From Verrucomicrobiales bacterium (lineage in GTDB: Bacteria > Verrucomicrobiota > Verrucomicrobiia > Verrucomicrobiales > DEV007), in NCBI GenBank assembly GCA_021648365.1, contig JAKISY010000116.1, positions 1-13,091 on the forward strand: 13,091 nucleotides of DNA. Direction: 5' to 3'. Made by a program: the position numbers and the translations under genes. Position 1 is the first letter of the stretch; each line of letters opens with the position of its first letter. Positions 8,179 to 13,091 of the stretch are shown here, in pieces. The notes under the pieces were generated by a model. The model was not told the DNA's origin and ran no database searches. It saw only the letters and a program-made list of their open reading frames with translations.

Positions 8179-8733
8179 CTAACCCTCCCCCCTTCCATTC
8201 CCATTCCCCTTTACGCTTGCGTTCACCAGCTCTCTACGAGCCGCCCCCTCACAGCGATAAATACTCGCGATACGACGCTCCATCTCACCATCCAGCCCCG
8301 CTGCCGCCTCATCATTGATCGCGTGCACATAGAAATCATCGCCACTGATCTTGATCGTCACCGTGCCAGGCGTCAGCGTGATCGAATTGGCGAGCAGAAA
8401 TTTAGCGAAATCTGACTTCAACTTAGTTTTGAAATGCACAATGCTCGGGTTGACCTGCTGCAAAGCCGTCGGCGACAGTGACAGCTTCAGCATCGCCACA
8501 TTTGCCAGCAATATCTGCCACAGCATCCACCCAAAATACCACGCCACTCCCCAACCCTCTTGCACCCGTTGCAATACCGGATCTTCACGCTCACGAAACA
8601 ACAGATCCGCAGACATCCACGTCACCAACGCGCAAGAAATCAGCCCGAGAGTCAAATGGAACGCGTCAAACTGACCTGAGAGCAATACCCAGGTGATCAT
8701 CAGTAAAACAAATATAAAAACACGATAGCCCAT
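8179..8733 (-). CDS. mnhE: Na+/H+ antiporter subunit E, first gene of the operon
   Basis: A 184-residue protein with two N-terminal helices and a soluble C-terminal domain. Signatures: a start region VLLSGQFDAFHLTLGL, then LLANSITLTPGTVTIKI, which is the best conserved stretch of MrpE/MnhE, then a DDFYVHAIN-type strand. The ATG at 8733 is preferred over the TTG at 8757 because it gives the usual MGYR(V/I)F N-terminus and has GGAAGG about 11 bases upstream. The TTG form would bury this site in the coding region. The C-terminus is extended by a Gly/Asn-rich tail compared with the common 155-165 residue form. Confidence 0.93.
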   Translation of the reverse strand: MGYRVFIFVLLMITWVLLSGQFDAFHLTLGLISCALVTWMSADLLFREREDPVLQRVQEGWGVAWYFGWMLWQILLANVAMLKLSLSPTALQQVNPSIVHFKTKLKSDFAKFLLANSITLTPGTVTIKISGDDFYVHAINDEAAAGLDGEMERRIASIYRCEGAARRELVNASVKGNGNGRGEG

Positions 8734-8777
8734 ATCTTGATCGCCCTTCCAGCGCAAACAAGAAGAGGCAACTATCG

Positions 8778-8804
8778 TTTATAAGATCATGCTATGAAAG
8801 TCAA
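8778..8804 (-). promoter_or_regulatory. candidate promoter of the antiporter operon
   Basis: On the minus strand TTGACT (8799-8804) and TATAAA (8778-8783) lie 15 bases apart, about 45 bases before the mnhE start. The boxes are good but the spacer is shorter than the ideal 17. This is the only sigma70-like pair I see in the gap. Confidence 0.35.
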
Positions 8805-8990
8805 TTAAAGTTGGTGCCGGAAAACACAAGTTTTCGGGTGAAATCACTTCCAGCTCGTTAAAACTCTTCCAGCCCTTCCTCCTATTCGCGATTCTTTCTC
8901 ATACCGCGCTGTCTTCGAGCCCCTTAACGATCTTCGTGGATCACCGTCTTCCCTCTTTTCTCCACCGCCCATGGGCACCTCCCCCATCAC

Positions 8991-9047
8991 AAAAAAACCC
9001 GCTACCTTTTACAGTTACCGAGTTTGATTCGCTGTAAAAAGGCAACT
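8991..9047 (-). terminator. rho-independent terminator of the beta-barrel gene
   Basis: Read on the minus strand, the arms CCTTTTTACAG and CTGTAAAAGG (plus positions 9032-9042 and 9005-9014) form a stem with one bulged base, extended by GTTGCC/GGTAGC using wobble pairs. The loop is about 17 bases. After the stem come GGG and a run of seven T (8991-8997). It begins about ten bases after the stop codon at 9053. Confidence 0.75.
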
Positions 9048-9052
9048 TCAGC

Positions 9053-9838
9053 TCAGAACTTGCAACCTAGCGTCAACATTGGCCCAGAGCTAGCCACATC
9101 GTAAATAAACCCACCATCACTGTAATCCACCGCCATATAGCGATAGGCAAGATTCACATCAAACATTGGGTTGAACTGATAACCAATGCCACCCATTGCC
9201 TGCCAGGTTATTGCGGAACCACCGCCTCCTACATCTGCGCGGAACGGCACAAACCATTTATCGGTGATATTATAGCGGCCCTTAACTCCACCATAGCCAT
9301 CCCACCAACTTTTGCTTCCAGCGGCACTAATACGACGGGAAGCCAAACCTGGAGCTAGGCTTAACGATGTTTTGATATAGGTGTAACGAACACCCCCGAT
9401 CACATCGAGATAACCTTTGCCCTGCGAACACTCAAAAATGCGATAACTGATATGACCGTCAGCCATCAACTGCTCGACCCCAATGTCAGCCTTGCGAAAC
9501 AACGGCCCTGGAGTGGGCGCATCACTGGAGATCTTTAGCCAAAGCGCCTCCGTCAGAAAGCCCCACTTGCCATTTTGGTAACCAAACCCACCCGCCAAGC
9601 TTGCATCCAGATTGTCGAGGATGTCATCGAAACCCACATCAACAGGCTTGGATAGACCTCCAACACCAACATCCCCCTTGATGCCAACTGCCCAAACATC
9701 AGCATAGATATAAAATGACGAGTCATCCACCGGCGGAGCGATAGCAGCTTCTGGAGTATCACCAGCATTAGCTGCTGGAACAAGGTTGGCTAGAGCTACC
9801 AAGACAGCGAGACCGTTGTGTAATATATTAGCTTTCAT
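9053..9838 (-). CDS. outer-membrane beta-barrel protein
   Basis: A 261-residue exported protein. The N-terminus MKANILHNGLAVLVALANL ends in AANA before GDTPEA, a clear Sec signal peptide with cleavage near residue 25. The mature part alternates amphipathic strands with glycine-rich turns (SFYIYADVWAVGIKGD, LDVIGGVRYTYIKTSL, VNLAYRYMAVDYSD) and ends in an aromatic residue (LGCKF), as expected for a barrel inserted by the BAM complex. It resembles small OmpW/Omp25-like barrels of 8-10 strands, but I assign no named family. The start ATG at 9838 is preferred over an upstream codon at 9883, which would put a 15-residue tail before the signal peptide. The leader is A/T-rich with no clear Shine-Dalgarno site. 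The gene has its own terminator and is not part of the antiporter operon. Confidence 0.8.
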   Translation of the reverse strand: MKANILHNGLAVLVALANLVPAANAGDTPEAAIAPPVDDSSFYIYADVWAVGIKGDVGVGGLSKPVDVGFDDILDNLDASLAGGFGYQNGKWGFLTEALWLKISSDAPTPGPLFRKADIGVEQLMADGHISYRIFECSQGKGYLDVIGGVRYTYIKTSLSLAPGLASRRISAAGSKSWWDGYGGVKGRYNITDKWFVPFRADVGGGGSAITWQAMGGIGYQFNPMFDVNLAYRYMAVDYSDGGFIYDVASSGPMLTLGCKF

Positions 9839-9903
9839 GATTGGATATACTTTTTTAATCAAAATTGAGAAAAATACAATCAATCATTTTTTATTTCGGC
9901 ATA

Positions 9904-10136
9904 TTATGGCGAAATCACTTCCAGACCGTCAAAATGATTTCGATAAAACCCGTCATCTCGCGTCAACAGCCGCTCCGCCTGAATCTTGGCGTGAGCTCCA
10001 AACAGAAAATCGGCAGCCACACGCCCACGTTTGCCGCCGCTTTAAGATAACGGAAAAACATCTGACCCACCTCAATGCTAAAAACCTGCATGGAGAACCT
10101 CCCCTTAAAAGTATCCCAGTCAAAAGTAAACCCCTA
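9904..10136 (-). pseudogene. VapC-like PIN toxin remnant, truncated and frameshifted
   Basis: The minus strand encodes the C-terminal half of a type II PIN-domain ribonuclease toxin. The last segment reads GRVAADFLFGAHAKIQAERL, then LTRDDGFYRNHF, then DGLEVISP and a TAA stop (9904-9906). This matches the ADFLIGAHA..ADRLLTRDRGFY pattern of VapC proteins, including the conserved aspartates. Upstream, in another frame, EVGQMFFRYLKA continues the same protein. Loss of one base near 10036-10041 (CTTAAAGCGGCGGC) separates the two pieces. The N-terminal half with the first catalytic aspartate is missing, and the homology stops near 10136, just beside the end of the transposase fragment. No antitoxin is present. 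A short AGGGGAGG before the ATG at 10091 could allow expression of a small piece, but no function is likely. Confidence 0.75.
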
Positions 10137-10151
10137 GATCTATGGAGTGAT

Positions 10152-10847
10152 TCAACCTATCACATCACTACGCAAATCCCGTAGTACCCGCAAGTCCCCC
10201 CACTGCGCCCCACGCATCTTACGCCCACCATCCTTCCGCCGCGCTCCGAACTGATCCCTCTTACATTCAAAAAACTCATCCACATATTTTTGACTCCCCA
10301 ATACCGCTCCATCGGTGAAATACCTCACCCGGCATCTCAAAGCCTCCGCCACCGGCAAACGCCCGCCCGACTCCAAAACTTCTTTGATTTTCTCCCGACT
10401 GAATCCCCCTTTACCCTTCTCATAACCATCCACCGCTTGATCGCCATAGCCTTGGCGGCGGAGGTTGACATCCGCCTCCACCTCTTCCCCCTTCGTATAC
10501 AACAAACAGCGATATTCCTGCAGCACCGTCTTCCACGCCACCCGACTGCGCCCCGTCACCGCATAACACAGCCCTTGACGTGCCCCCCGATTCCCCGCCA
10601 CCGCCGCCGCATACGAACACCAACGGTAGCCCTCCGGCACCTGTGCTAGCCCCGCCCGAATCGGATTCAAATCGATGTAAGCCGCCACCATGCGCAGCGC
10701 ATCGCTGCTTTCACCCTCATCCGCCCCCTGTAACAATACGCTCTTAAACGGCCCCTCCCACAAAGTCCCGCAGCGACCGTGTTTTTTATTATAAGCCAAA
10801 GTCATCTTCAGCTTCAATTCCTTCATAAACATCGACAGATCAAACAA
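10152..10847 (-). pseudogene. RAYT/IS200-type Y1 transposase, N-terminus missing
   Basis: A 231-residue frame resembling the C-terminal half of a REP-associated tyrosine (Y1) transposase. Landmarks: DLSMFMKELKLKMTLAYNKK with the conserved tyrosine helix, HGRCGTLWEGPFKSVLL, then AAYIDLNPIRAGL and YRWCSYAAAVAG. The N-terminal third with the HUH metal-binding motif is absent. The frame opens from a TTG at 10847 with no ribosome binding site, and a stop codon closes it a few codons further upstream. The homology breaks at the attC-like hairpin 10843-10879, so the gene was probably cut by a cassette junction or rearrangement. The C-terminus (RCRVRYFTDGAVLGSQKYVD) looks intact. Such single-copy transposases spread or maintain palindromic repeats. 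Confidence 0.75.
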
Positions 10848-10879
10848 GCGGCTCAGCGCTTGGTGTGCCGCGTTTTGTT
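10843..10879. repeat. attC-like hairpin E at the left edge of the cassette region
   Basis: AACAA (10843-10847) pairs with TTGTT (10875-10879), and GCGGC (10848-10852) pairs with GCCGC (10867-10871), with a three-base bulge on the right arm, giving a 10-bp stem. The loop region CTCAGCGCTTGGTGT is nearly the same as in hairpin C (CTCAGGGCTTGGTGT). It lies exactly where the transposase homology ends and four bases past the end of the lipoprotein-like gene. Confidence 0.45.
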
Positions 10880-10883
10880 CAAT

Positions 10884-11411
10884 TCATTCTTTGATGGAGT
10901 TGCGATCAATAGCTAGAACAATAAAGTATGGCTCAAACCTGTAAGCTCCGTGATGAAATGTAATTAATCCATTCTGTTTTTCGATTGCATCATGTGTGGA
11001 TTTTGTAAGCCCTTTAAACTCACCTGATTCATATCCCTCCGCTTTGAAGGTTTTACCGACATCGGGGACATCATGAATATATCTTGCAAATTCAAGGCGA
11101 ATATGGATTCCGGTACTGCCCAAAGATTTCCCGTTTACTTCCATTATCCTACCAAAGTGAACCTGCGGCATTTTAAGATTGTCTAAGGATTTCTCCCTTA
11201 ATACCTTAACTGATACAAGTTCTCCAAATGATGCGCTTGTTGTCCCAATAATTCCCCCAGGACTATTGACCAAACTTTGAGAATGAATTACAACCATTTC
11301 ACCACTCTTCACACCATTTTTTTTCTTAGGAGAAATATCATTATCTTTACACCCCCACAATGTCAATAGGGTGACTGGAAAGAGAATATATTGAAACAAG
11401 CCCTTGAACAC
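10884..11411 (-). CDS. lipoprotein-like hypothetical protein
   Basis: I recognise no family. From the GTG at 11411 the protein begins with a basic residue and a hydrophobic stretch (GLFQYILFPVTLLTLWGC) that fits a lipoprotein signal with the cysteine at about residue 21. Tryptophan before the glycine is not ideal for a lipobox. The mature part of about 155 residues has strand-rich segments and no other membrane helix, so an anchored periplasmic protein is likely. An upstream GTG at 11456 would add 15 charged residues and overlap hairpin D, so I prefer 11411; neither start has a Shine-Dalgarno site. Base composition is clearly more A/T-rich than the antiporter operon, which suits a transferred cassette. 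It lies between hairpins D and E. Confidence 0.6.
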   Translation of the reverse strand: MFKGLFQYILFPVTLLTLWGCKDNDISPKKKNGVKSGEMVVIHSQSLVNSPGGIIGTTSASFGELVSVKVLREKSLDNLKMPQVHFGRIMEVNGKSLGSTGIHIRLEFARYIHDVPDVGKTFKAEGYESGEFKGLTKSTHDAIEKQNGLITFHHGAYRFEPYFIVLAIDRNSIKE

Positions 11412-11433
11412 AGGAGTGAGTTTTTTTGGATTG

Positions 11434-11487
11434 AACGTTTCGAGTTCACCCAGCACTGAGCTGACGGCGAGCCTTAACGAAGATGTT
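11434..11487. repeat. attC-like element D (weak)
   Basis: AAC (11434-11436) pairs with GTT (11485-11487), and TTCG (11439-11442) with CGAA (11478-11481), separated by 2- and 3-base spacers. Inner pairing is poor. Its support comes mainly from the sequence after it (GTTGATG then TTTAAAGT), which is shared with elements A and B, and from its length, about the same as A and B. Confidence 0.35.
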
Positions 11488-11507
11488 GATGTTTAAAGTC
11501 ATGTGGA

Positions 11508-11580
11508 TTTTTAACAATAAGGCAGCTCAGGGCTTGGTGTCGAACGTTTTGTCCGCCCTCTGCTGCGTGGATTGTTTAGC
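11508..11580. repeat. attC-like element C (best hairpin)
   Basis: AACAAT (11513-11518) pairs with ATTGTT (11571-11576). After unpaired AAG and GTGG, GCAGC (11522-11526) pairs with GCTGC (11562-11566). After a 2x2 mismatch, AGGGC (11529-11533) pairs with GCCCT (11555-11559). That gives 16 pairs in three blocks around a loop of about 21 bases, the layout of integron attC sites (outer core, spacer, inner core, variable end). Core heptamers match the consensus at 6 of 7 positions in either orientation. It lies 31 bases beyond the stop of the DUF3995 gene. Confidence 0.5.
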
Positions 11581-11610
11581 GTGACGGTCGTCGCCAAAGA
11601 TCATAATAAT

Positions 11611-12057
11611 CTAAGTAGAATATATCGCAATCGAGAAAGCAAGTAACGCCAATAGGAGACAAAGTGGAGTAAATAGGAGCGAGTCCATTTGAGCGAAGCG
11701 AGTGTTACGCACGCGTTTTGTGATCCCCATATACTTGAAGTCGCCGACACCCCTGAGTAAGAATGCACCAGCGATTATCCAAATCGCAACTCGAACTAGC
11801 CTGTCCGCAGCAATAATCCTGAGAATGCCTGCAGCATGAAGAGATATAAGTGCCGCCATCAAAAGCAGAACCGCGACAGCAATTGTGGCTAATGGCCCCG
11901 GCCGAAACAATGGCCTTTCTACTGAATCGCTGTCGTTTTCAAACGCTGCGGGAATAACCGCGTTAGCTCCCCAGTGACCGCCACACACCCAGTACATGTG
12001 AAGGGCGGAGATGAGCAGTAAAATGACAGCCAAAACAAAGCCGAGTGAAGTAATCAT
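11611..12057 (-). CDS. DUF3995-like membrane protein
   Basis: A 148-residue inner-membrane protein with four helices (about 3-20, 53-75, 82-100 and 126-145). Recognisable pattern: ALHMYWVCGGHWGANAVIPA in the first third, then LLRGVGDFKYMGITKRV and FAQMDSLLFTPLCLLLALL. This agrees with the DUF3995 family (YW..GG.WG, VGDF...G, D...Y/F.PLCL). The function of the family is not known. The ATG at 12057 lies only ten bases from element B, with no clear ribosome binding site, as in many compact cassettes. Elements B and C bracket the gene. I recall this family being common among integron cassettes, from memory only. Confidence 0.75.
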   Translation of the reverse strand: MITSLGFVLAVILLLISALHMYWVCGGHWGANAVIPAAFENDSDSVERPLFRPGPLATIAVAVLLLMAALISLHAAGILRIIAADRLVRVAIWIIAGAFLLRGVGDFKYMGITKRVRNTRFAQMDSLLFTPLCLLLALLAFSIAIYST

Positions 12058-12066
12058 CTTTTAGCG

Positions 12067-12117
12067 AACGTCAAGTCATCCTACGCCTGACTGAGGGCGC
12101 GCTCCGACTTCTGCGTT
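12067..12117. repeat. attC-like element B
   Basis: AACG (12067-12070) pairs with CGTT (12114-12117); after a 2x3 internal loop AAGTC (12073-12077) pairs with GACTT (12106-12110). An inner GCC/GGC pair (12085-12087, 12096-12098) closes the end loop. The layout of outer core, offset spacer and inner core is that of a short attC of about 51 bases. It lies between the antitoxin stop and the DUF3995 start. Confidence 0.45.
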
Positions 12118-12161
12118 GATGGGTGAATGTCATAAATCTTTAACTCGCGCCGGCTCAGGGG

Positions 12162-12434
12162 TTAGGATCGACGTCTTGTTCTCCTTTTGTAGCCACGAGG
12201 AAGTTCGTCACCAGGATCGGGGGCTACACTGGGAATCTTGTTCATAATGCGGTCAAAGGCTTCTAAGTCTGCCCGATCTGCTCGATCACGCAAATAATCA
12301 ATTGTGTTCAGAGAGGACAATTTCTCGGCCGCGGCTGTGATTAAGAACTGGTTAATGGAATACCCATCTTTGGTCGCTAATTCTTTGATCGCGCTATGTA
12401 GGGAATCAGGAACTCGTATCGACATCGTCGTCAT
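12162..12434 (-). CDS. ribbon-helix-helix antitoxin of the PIN toxin
   Basis: A 90-residue DNA-binding antitoxin. The first 45 residues form a ribbon-helix-helix fold: strand TMSIRVPDSLHSAIKELA, then KDGYSINQFLITAAAEKLSS, as in CopG/Arc and HicB-type antitoxins. The rest is an acidic region (ADLEAFDRIMNKIPSVAP) likely to bind and block the toxin, ending in a basic tail (YKRRTRRRS). The ATG lies four bases after the stop of the PIN gene, so both are co-transcribed with the toxin first. The stop codon overlaps the start of sequence shared with the cassette-boundary repeats (GGCTCAGGG at about 12152-12160). It probably also represses the promoter at 12853-12880. Confidence 0.85.
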   Translation of the reverse strand: MTTMSIRVPDSLHSAIKELATKDGYSINQFLITAAAEKLSSLNTIDYLRDRADRADLEAFDRIMNKIPSVAPDPGDELPRGYKRRTRRRS

Positions 12435-12438
12435 AATA

Positions 12439-12846
12439 TTAAATAAGGTTAAGTGCTTGAGCTGGGGTGATTGCGTTTATGTCTAAAGTCTCTGAGTTAC
12501 TGAAATCCTTGATGTTATGAGTGATGATATACTGACATCCTGCTGCTACAGCCAGTTCTAAAACGAGGTCATCGTTGGGATCTCGTAGGAATGGTCGCCA
12601 TGCGAAAAAAATCTTTTGCTTATGTGCCATATGGCAAAGGACATCGATAATATCTCTAATATCCTTTGAGCTAAGGTGAGGAACAAGCCCAGGGCGGACT
12701 GTGACCGCTTCATATTCAATCGCGAGCGCCACAGATAGAGCGATCTCAATCTCTCCAAGGCGCACCAACCGTATAATCTCGTGACTCGCTCCAGTGTTGG
12801 AACGCATAGAGGAGACCAAAACGCATGTGTCAATAATTGCATACAC
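12439..12846 (-). CDS. PIN-domain toxin (COG1569-like)
   Basis: A 135-residue PIN-domain ribonuclease, the toxin of a type II pair. Expected to cleave RNA using Mg2+ held by acidic residues: D6 in IIDTCVLVSS, E in AIEYEAV (about residue 45), D in FLRDPNDDLVLELA (about residues 88-92), and THNIKDF replacing the usual TxDKD motif. This pattern fits the subfamily called putative toxin component, PIN family (COG1569). The start is a GTG at 12846. The next in-frame Met (residue 14) would remove D6, so the GTG must be right. A TATAAT box lies only six bases upstream, which implies a leaderless or nearly leaderless transcript. The toxin precedes its antitoxin, the reverse of most VapBC pairs. Confidence 0.88.
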   Translation of the reverse strand: MYAIIDTCVLVSSMRSNTGASHEIIRLVRLGEIEIALSVALAIEYEAVTVRPGLVPHLSSKDIRDIIDVLCHMAHKQKIFFAWRPFLRDPNDDLVLELAVAAGCQYIITHNIKDFSNSETLDINAITPAQALNLI

Positions 12847-12852
12847 TATGGT

Positions 12853-12880
12853 ATTATAGACGATACCGAAGATCGGGCAA
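12853..12880 (-). promoter_or_regulatory. promoter of the toxin-antitoxin pair
   Basis: On the minus strand TTGCCC (12875-12880) and a perfect TATAAT (12853-12858) are 16 bases apart. The expected start of transcription is at or one base before the GTG of the PIN gene. The promoter lies inside the proposed cassette, so the pair carries its own transcription signal. Confidence 0.6.
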
Positions 12881-12895
12881 TAGTTATTTCAGGAG

Positions 12896-12944
12896 AACGT
12901 CACGAGTGAGCTACCGCCAGGCGGCGCGCTTTCGTAATCAGGTT
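12896..12944. repeat. attC-like element A
   Basis: AAC (12896-12898) pairs with GTT (12942-12944) and ACGA (12902-12905) with TCGT (12932-12935), with spacers of 3 and 6 bases. A GC-rich inner palindrome CCGCC.GGCGG (12914-12924) forms the tip. GTTAAGG matches the R' core GTTRRRY at 6 of 7. It is followed by the shared TTTAAAGT block and then the intron end. It lies about 50 bases upstream of the toxin start. Confidence 0.4.
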
Positions 12945-12970
12945 AAGGTTTAAAGTGTTCATTTAGATTT

Positions 12971-13091
12971 GTAGAGTAGGGACGGCTCCGACTTGGAGCC
13001 ATCCCCCTCATCAAACCGGACGTGCGGTTCTCCCGCATCCGGCTTTCCGAAGTGATTCACCAATTCGCTATCGATTTCTCCAAGCCGCTTG
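12971..13091 (-). mobile_element. 3' end of a group II intron (domains V and VI)
   Basis: Read on the minus strand, domain V lies at 13012-13046: AAGCCGGATGCGG pairs with CCGCACGTCCGGTTT around a GAGAA loop, with the catalytic AGC triad and a two-base bulge. Domain VI follows at 12974-13009: GAG pairs with CTC, GGGGA with TCCCT and TGGCTCC with GGAGCCG, leaving a single bulged A (12978 on the plus strand) as branch point. The intron should end about six bases later, near 12971 (CTCTAC). The form resembles bacterial class C introns. The upstream 45 bases in the window should belong to the end of the maturase region or the link to domain V; no complete maturase frame is in view. The rest lies beyond the window. 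Confidence 0.85.

Larger units (their letters stand above)
8758..9052. other. gap between mnhE and the beta-barrel gene
   Basis: No intact gene is seen. From low to high coordinates it holds the candidate operon promoter, a 17-base near-repeat (8837-8853) of the end of the PIN pseudogene further upstream, a decayed stretch with GATCTTCGTGGATC, and the terminator of the beta-barrel gene. Confidence 0.5.

Noticed and set aside
840..8733. Respiratory complex I or a complete membrane-bound hydrogenase
   Set aside because: Only antiporter-like subunits and Mrp E/F/G/B/C are present; no NuoB, NuoD, NuoH or hydrogenase-type subunits are seen.
10290..10649. Plus-strand frame opposite the transposase fragment
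   Set aside because: The minus frame has strong transposase motifs; the plus frame has none.
12139..12164. A separate minimal attC (AAC at 12142 to GTT at 12161)
   Set aside because: The arms do not pair and the span is too short. It is better seen as the second part of the compound unit at B, overlapping the antitoxin stop.
10843..12944. CRISPR array
   Set aside because: The repeats are too few, too far apart and too diverged, and genes lie between them.
12971..13091. Open minus frame running through intron domains V and VI (ending YKSK)
   Set aside because: Structural RNA explains the sequence; an open frame across domain V is common by chance and matches no maturase end.

Overview
The window is a bacterial chromosome segment of medium GC. 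Every gene I accept lies on the minus strand, so the reading order runs from high to low coordinates. The host is most likely a member of the Verrucomicrobia or a nearby phylum. This rests on the style of the transposase and PIN-toxin fragments, the poor Shine-Dalgarno signals of several genes and the outer-membrane (Gram-negative) protein. No rRNA or universal marker is present, so the assignment is an inference.

Region 1 (about 840-8733) is one tightly packed operon for a multisubunit cation/proton antiporter of the Mrp/Mnh type. The order is E, F, G, a DUF4040 (MbhD-like) subunit, an MbhE-MnhB fusion, C, D, a second D, a small membrane protein and a third D. Genes overlap by 1-12 bases or abut. 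There is no classical long MrpA. Its parts are spread over the DUF4040 protein, the N-terminus of the B fusion and one of the three D-type subunits, as in the antiporter module of membrane-bound hydrogenases. No hydrogenase genes are present. The expected role is exchange of Na+ (or another monovalent cation) for protons across the inner membrane. Two unusual points are a charged loop insertion in subunit C and complementary loss of channel lysines among the D subunits.

Region 2 (1-839) holds an unrecognised 168-residue protein built of two similar halves, flanked by small palindromes and degenerate dispersed repeats.

Region 3 (8758-10847) holds an outer-membrane beta-barrel gene with its own terminator, a frameshifted VapC-like PIN toxin remnant, a second very short PIN-like tail, and a RAYT/IS200-type transposase lacking its N-terminal half.

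Region 4 (10843-13091) is the most interesting part. Three unrelated small modules (a lipoprotein-like gene, a DUF3995 membrane protein, and a toxin-first PIN/ribbon-helix-helix pair) are each bracketed by short AAC...GTT imperfect hairpins that look like integron attC sites. Several share a conserved block of about 30 bases. At the right edge is the 3' end of a group II intron (domains V and VI). It ends where the other copies carry the bottom-strand TTGTT of an attC-like element, which is the known target type of group IIC-attC introns. I read this as an integron cassette array without a visible integrase, invaded by a group II intron. attC orientation cannot be settled from core sites alone; the intron argues for plus orientation, which would put all cassette genes against it.
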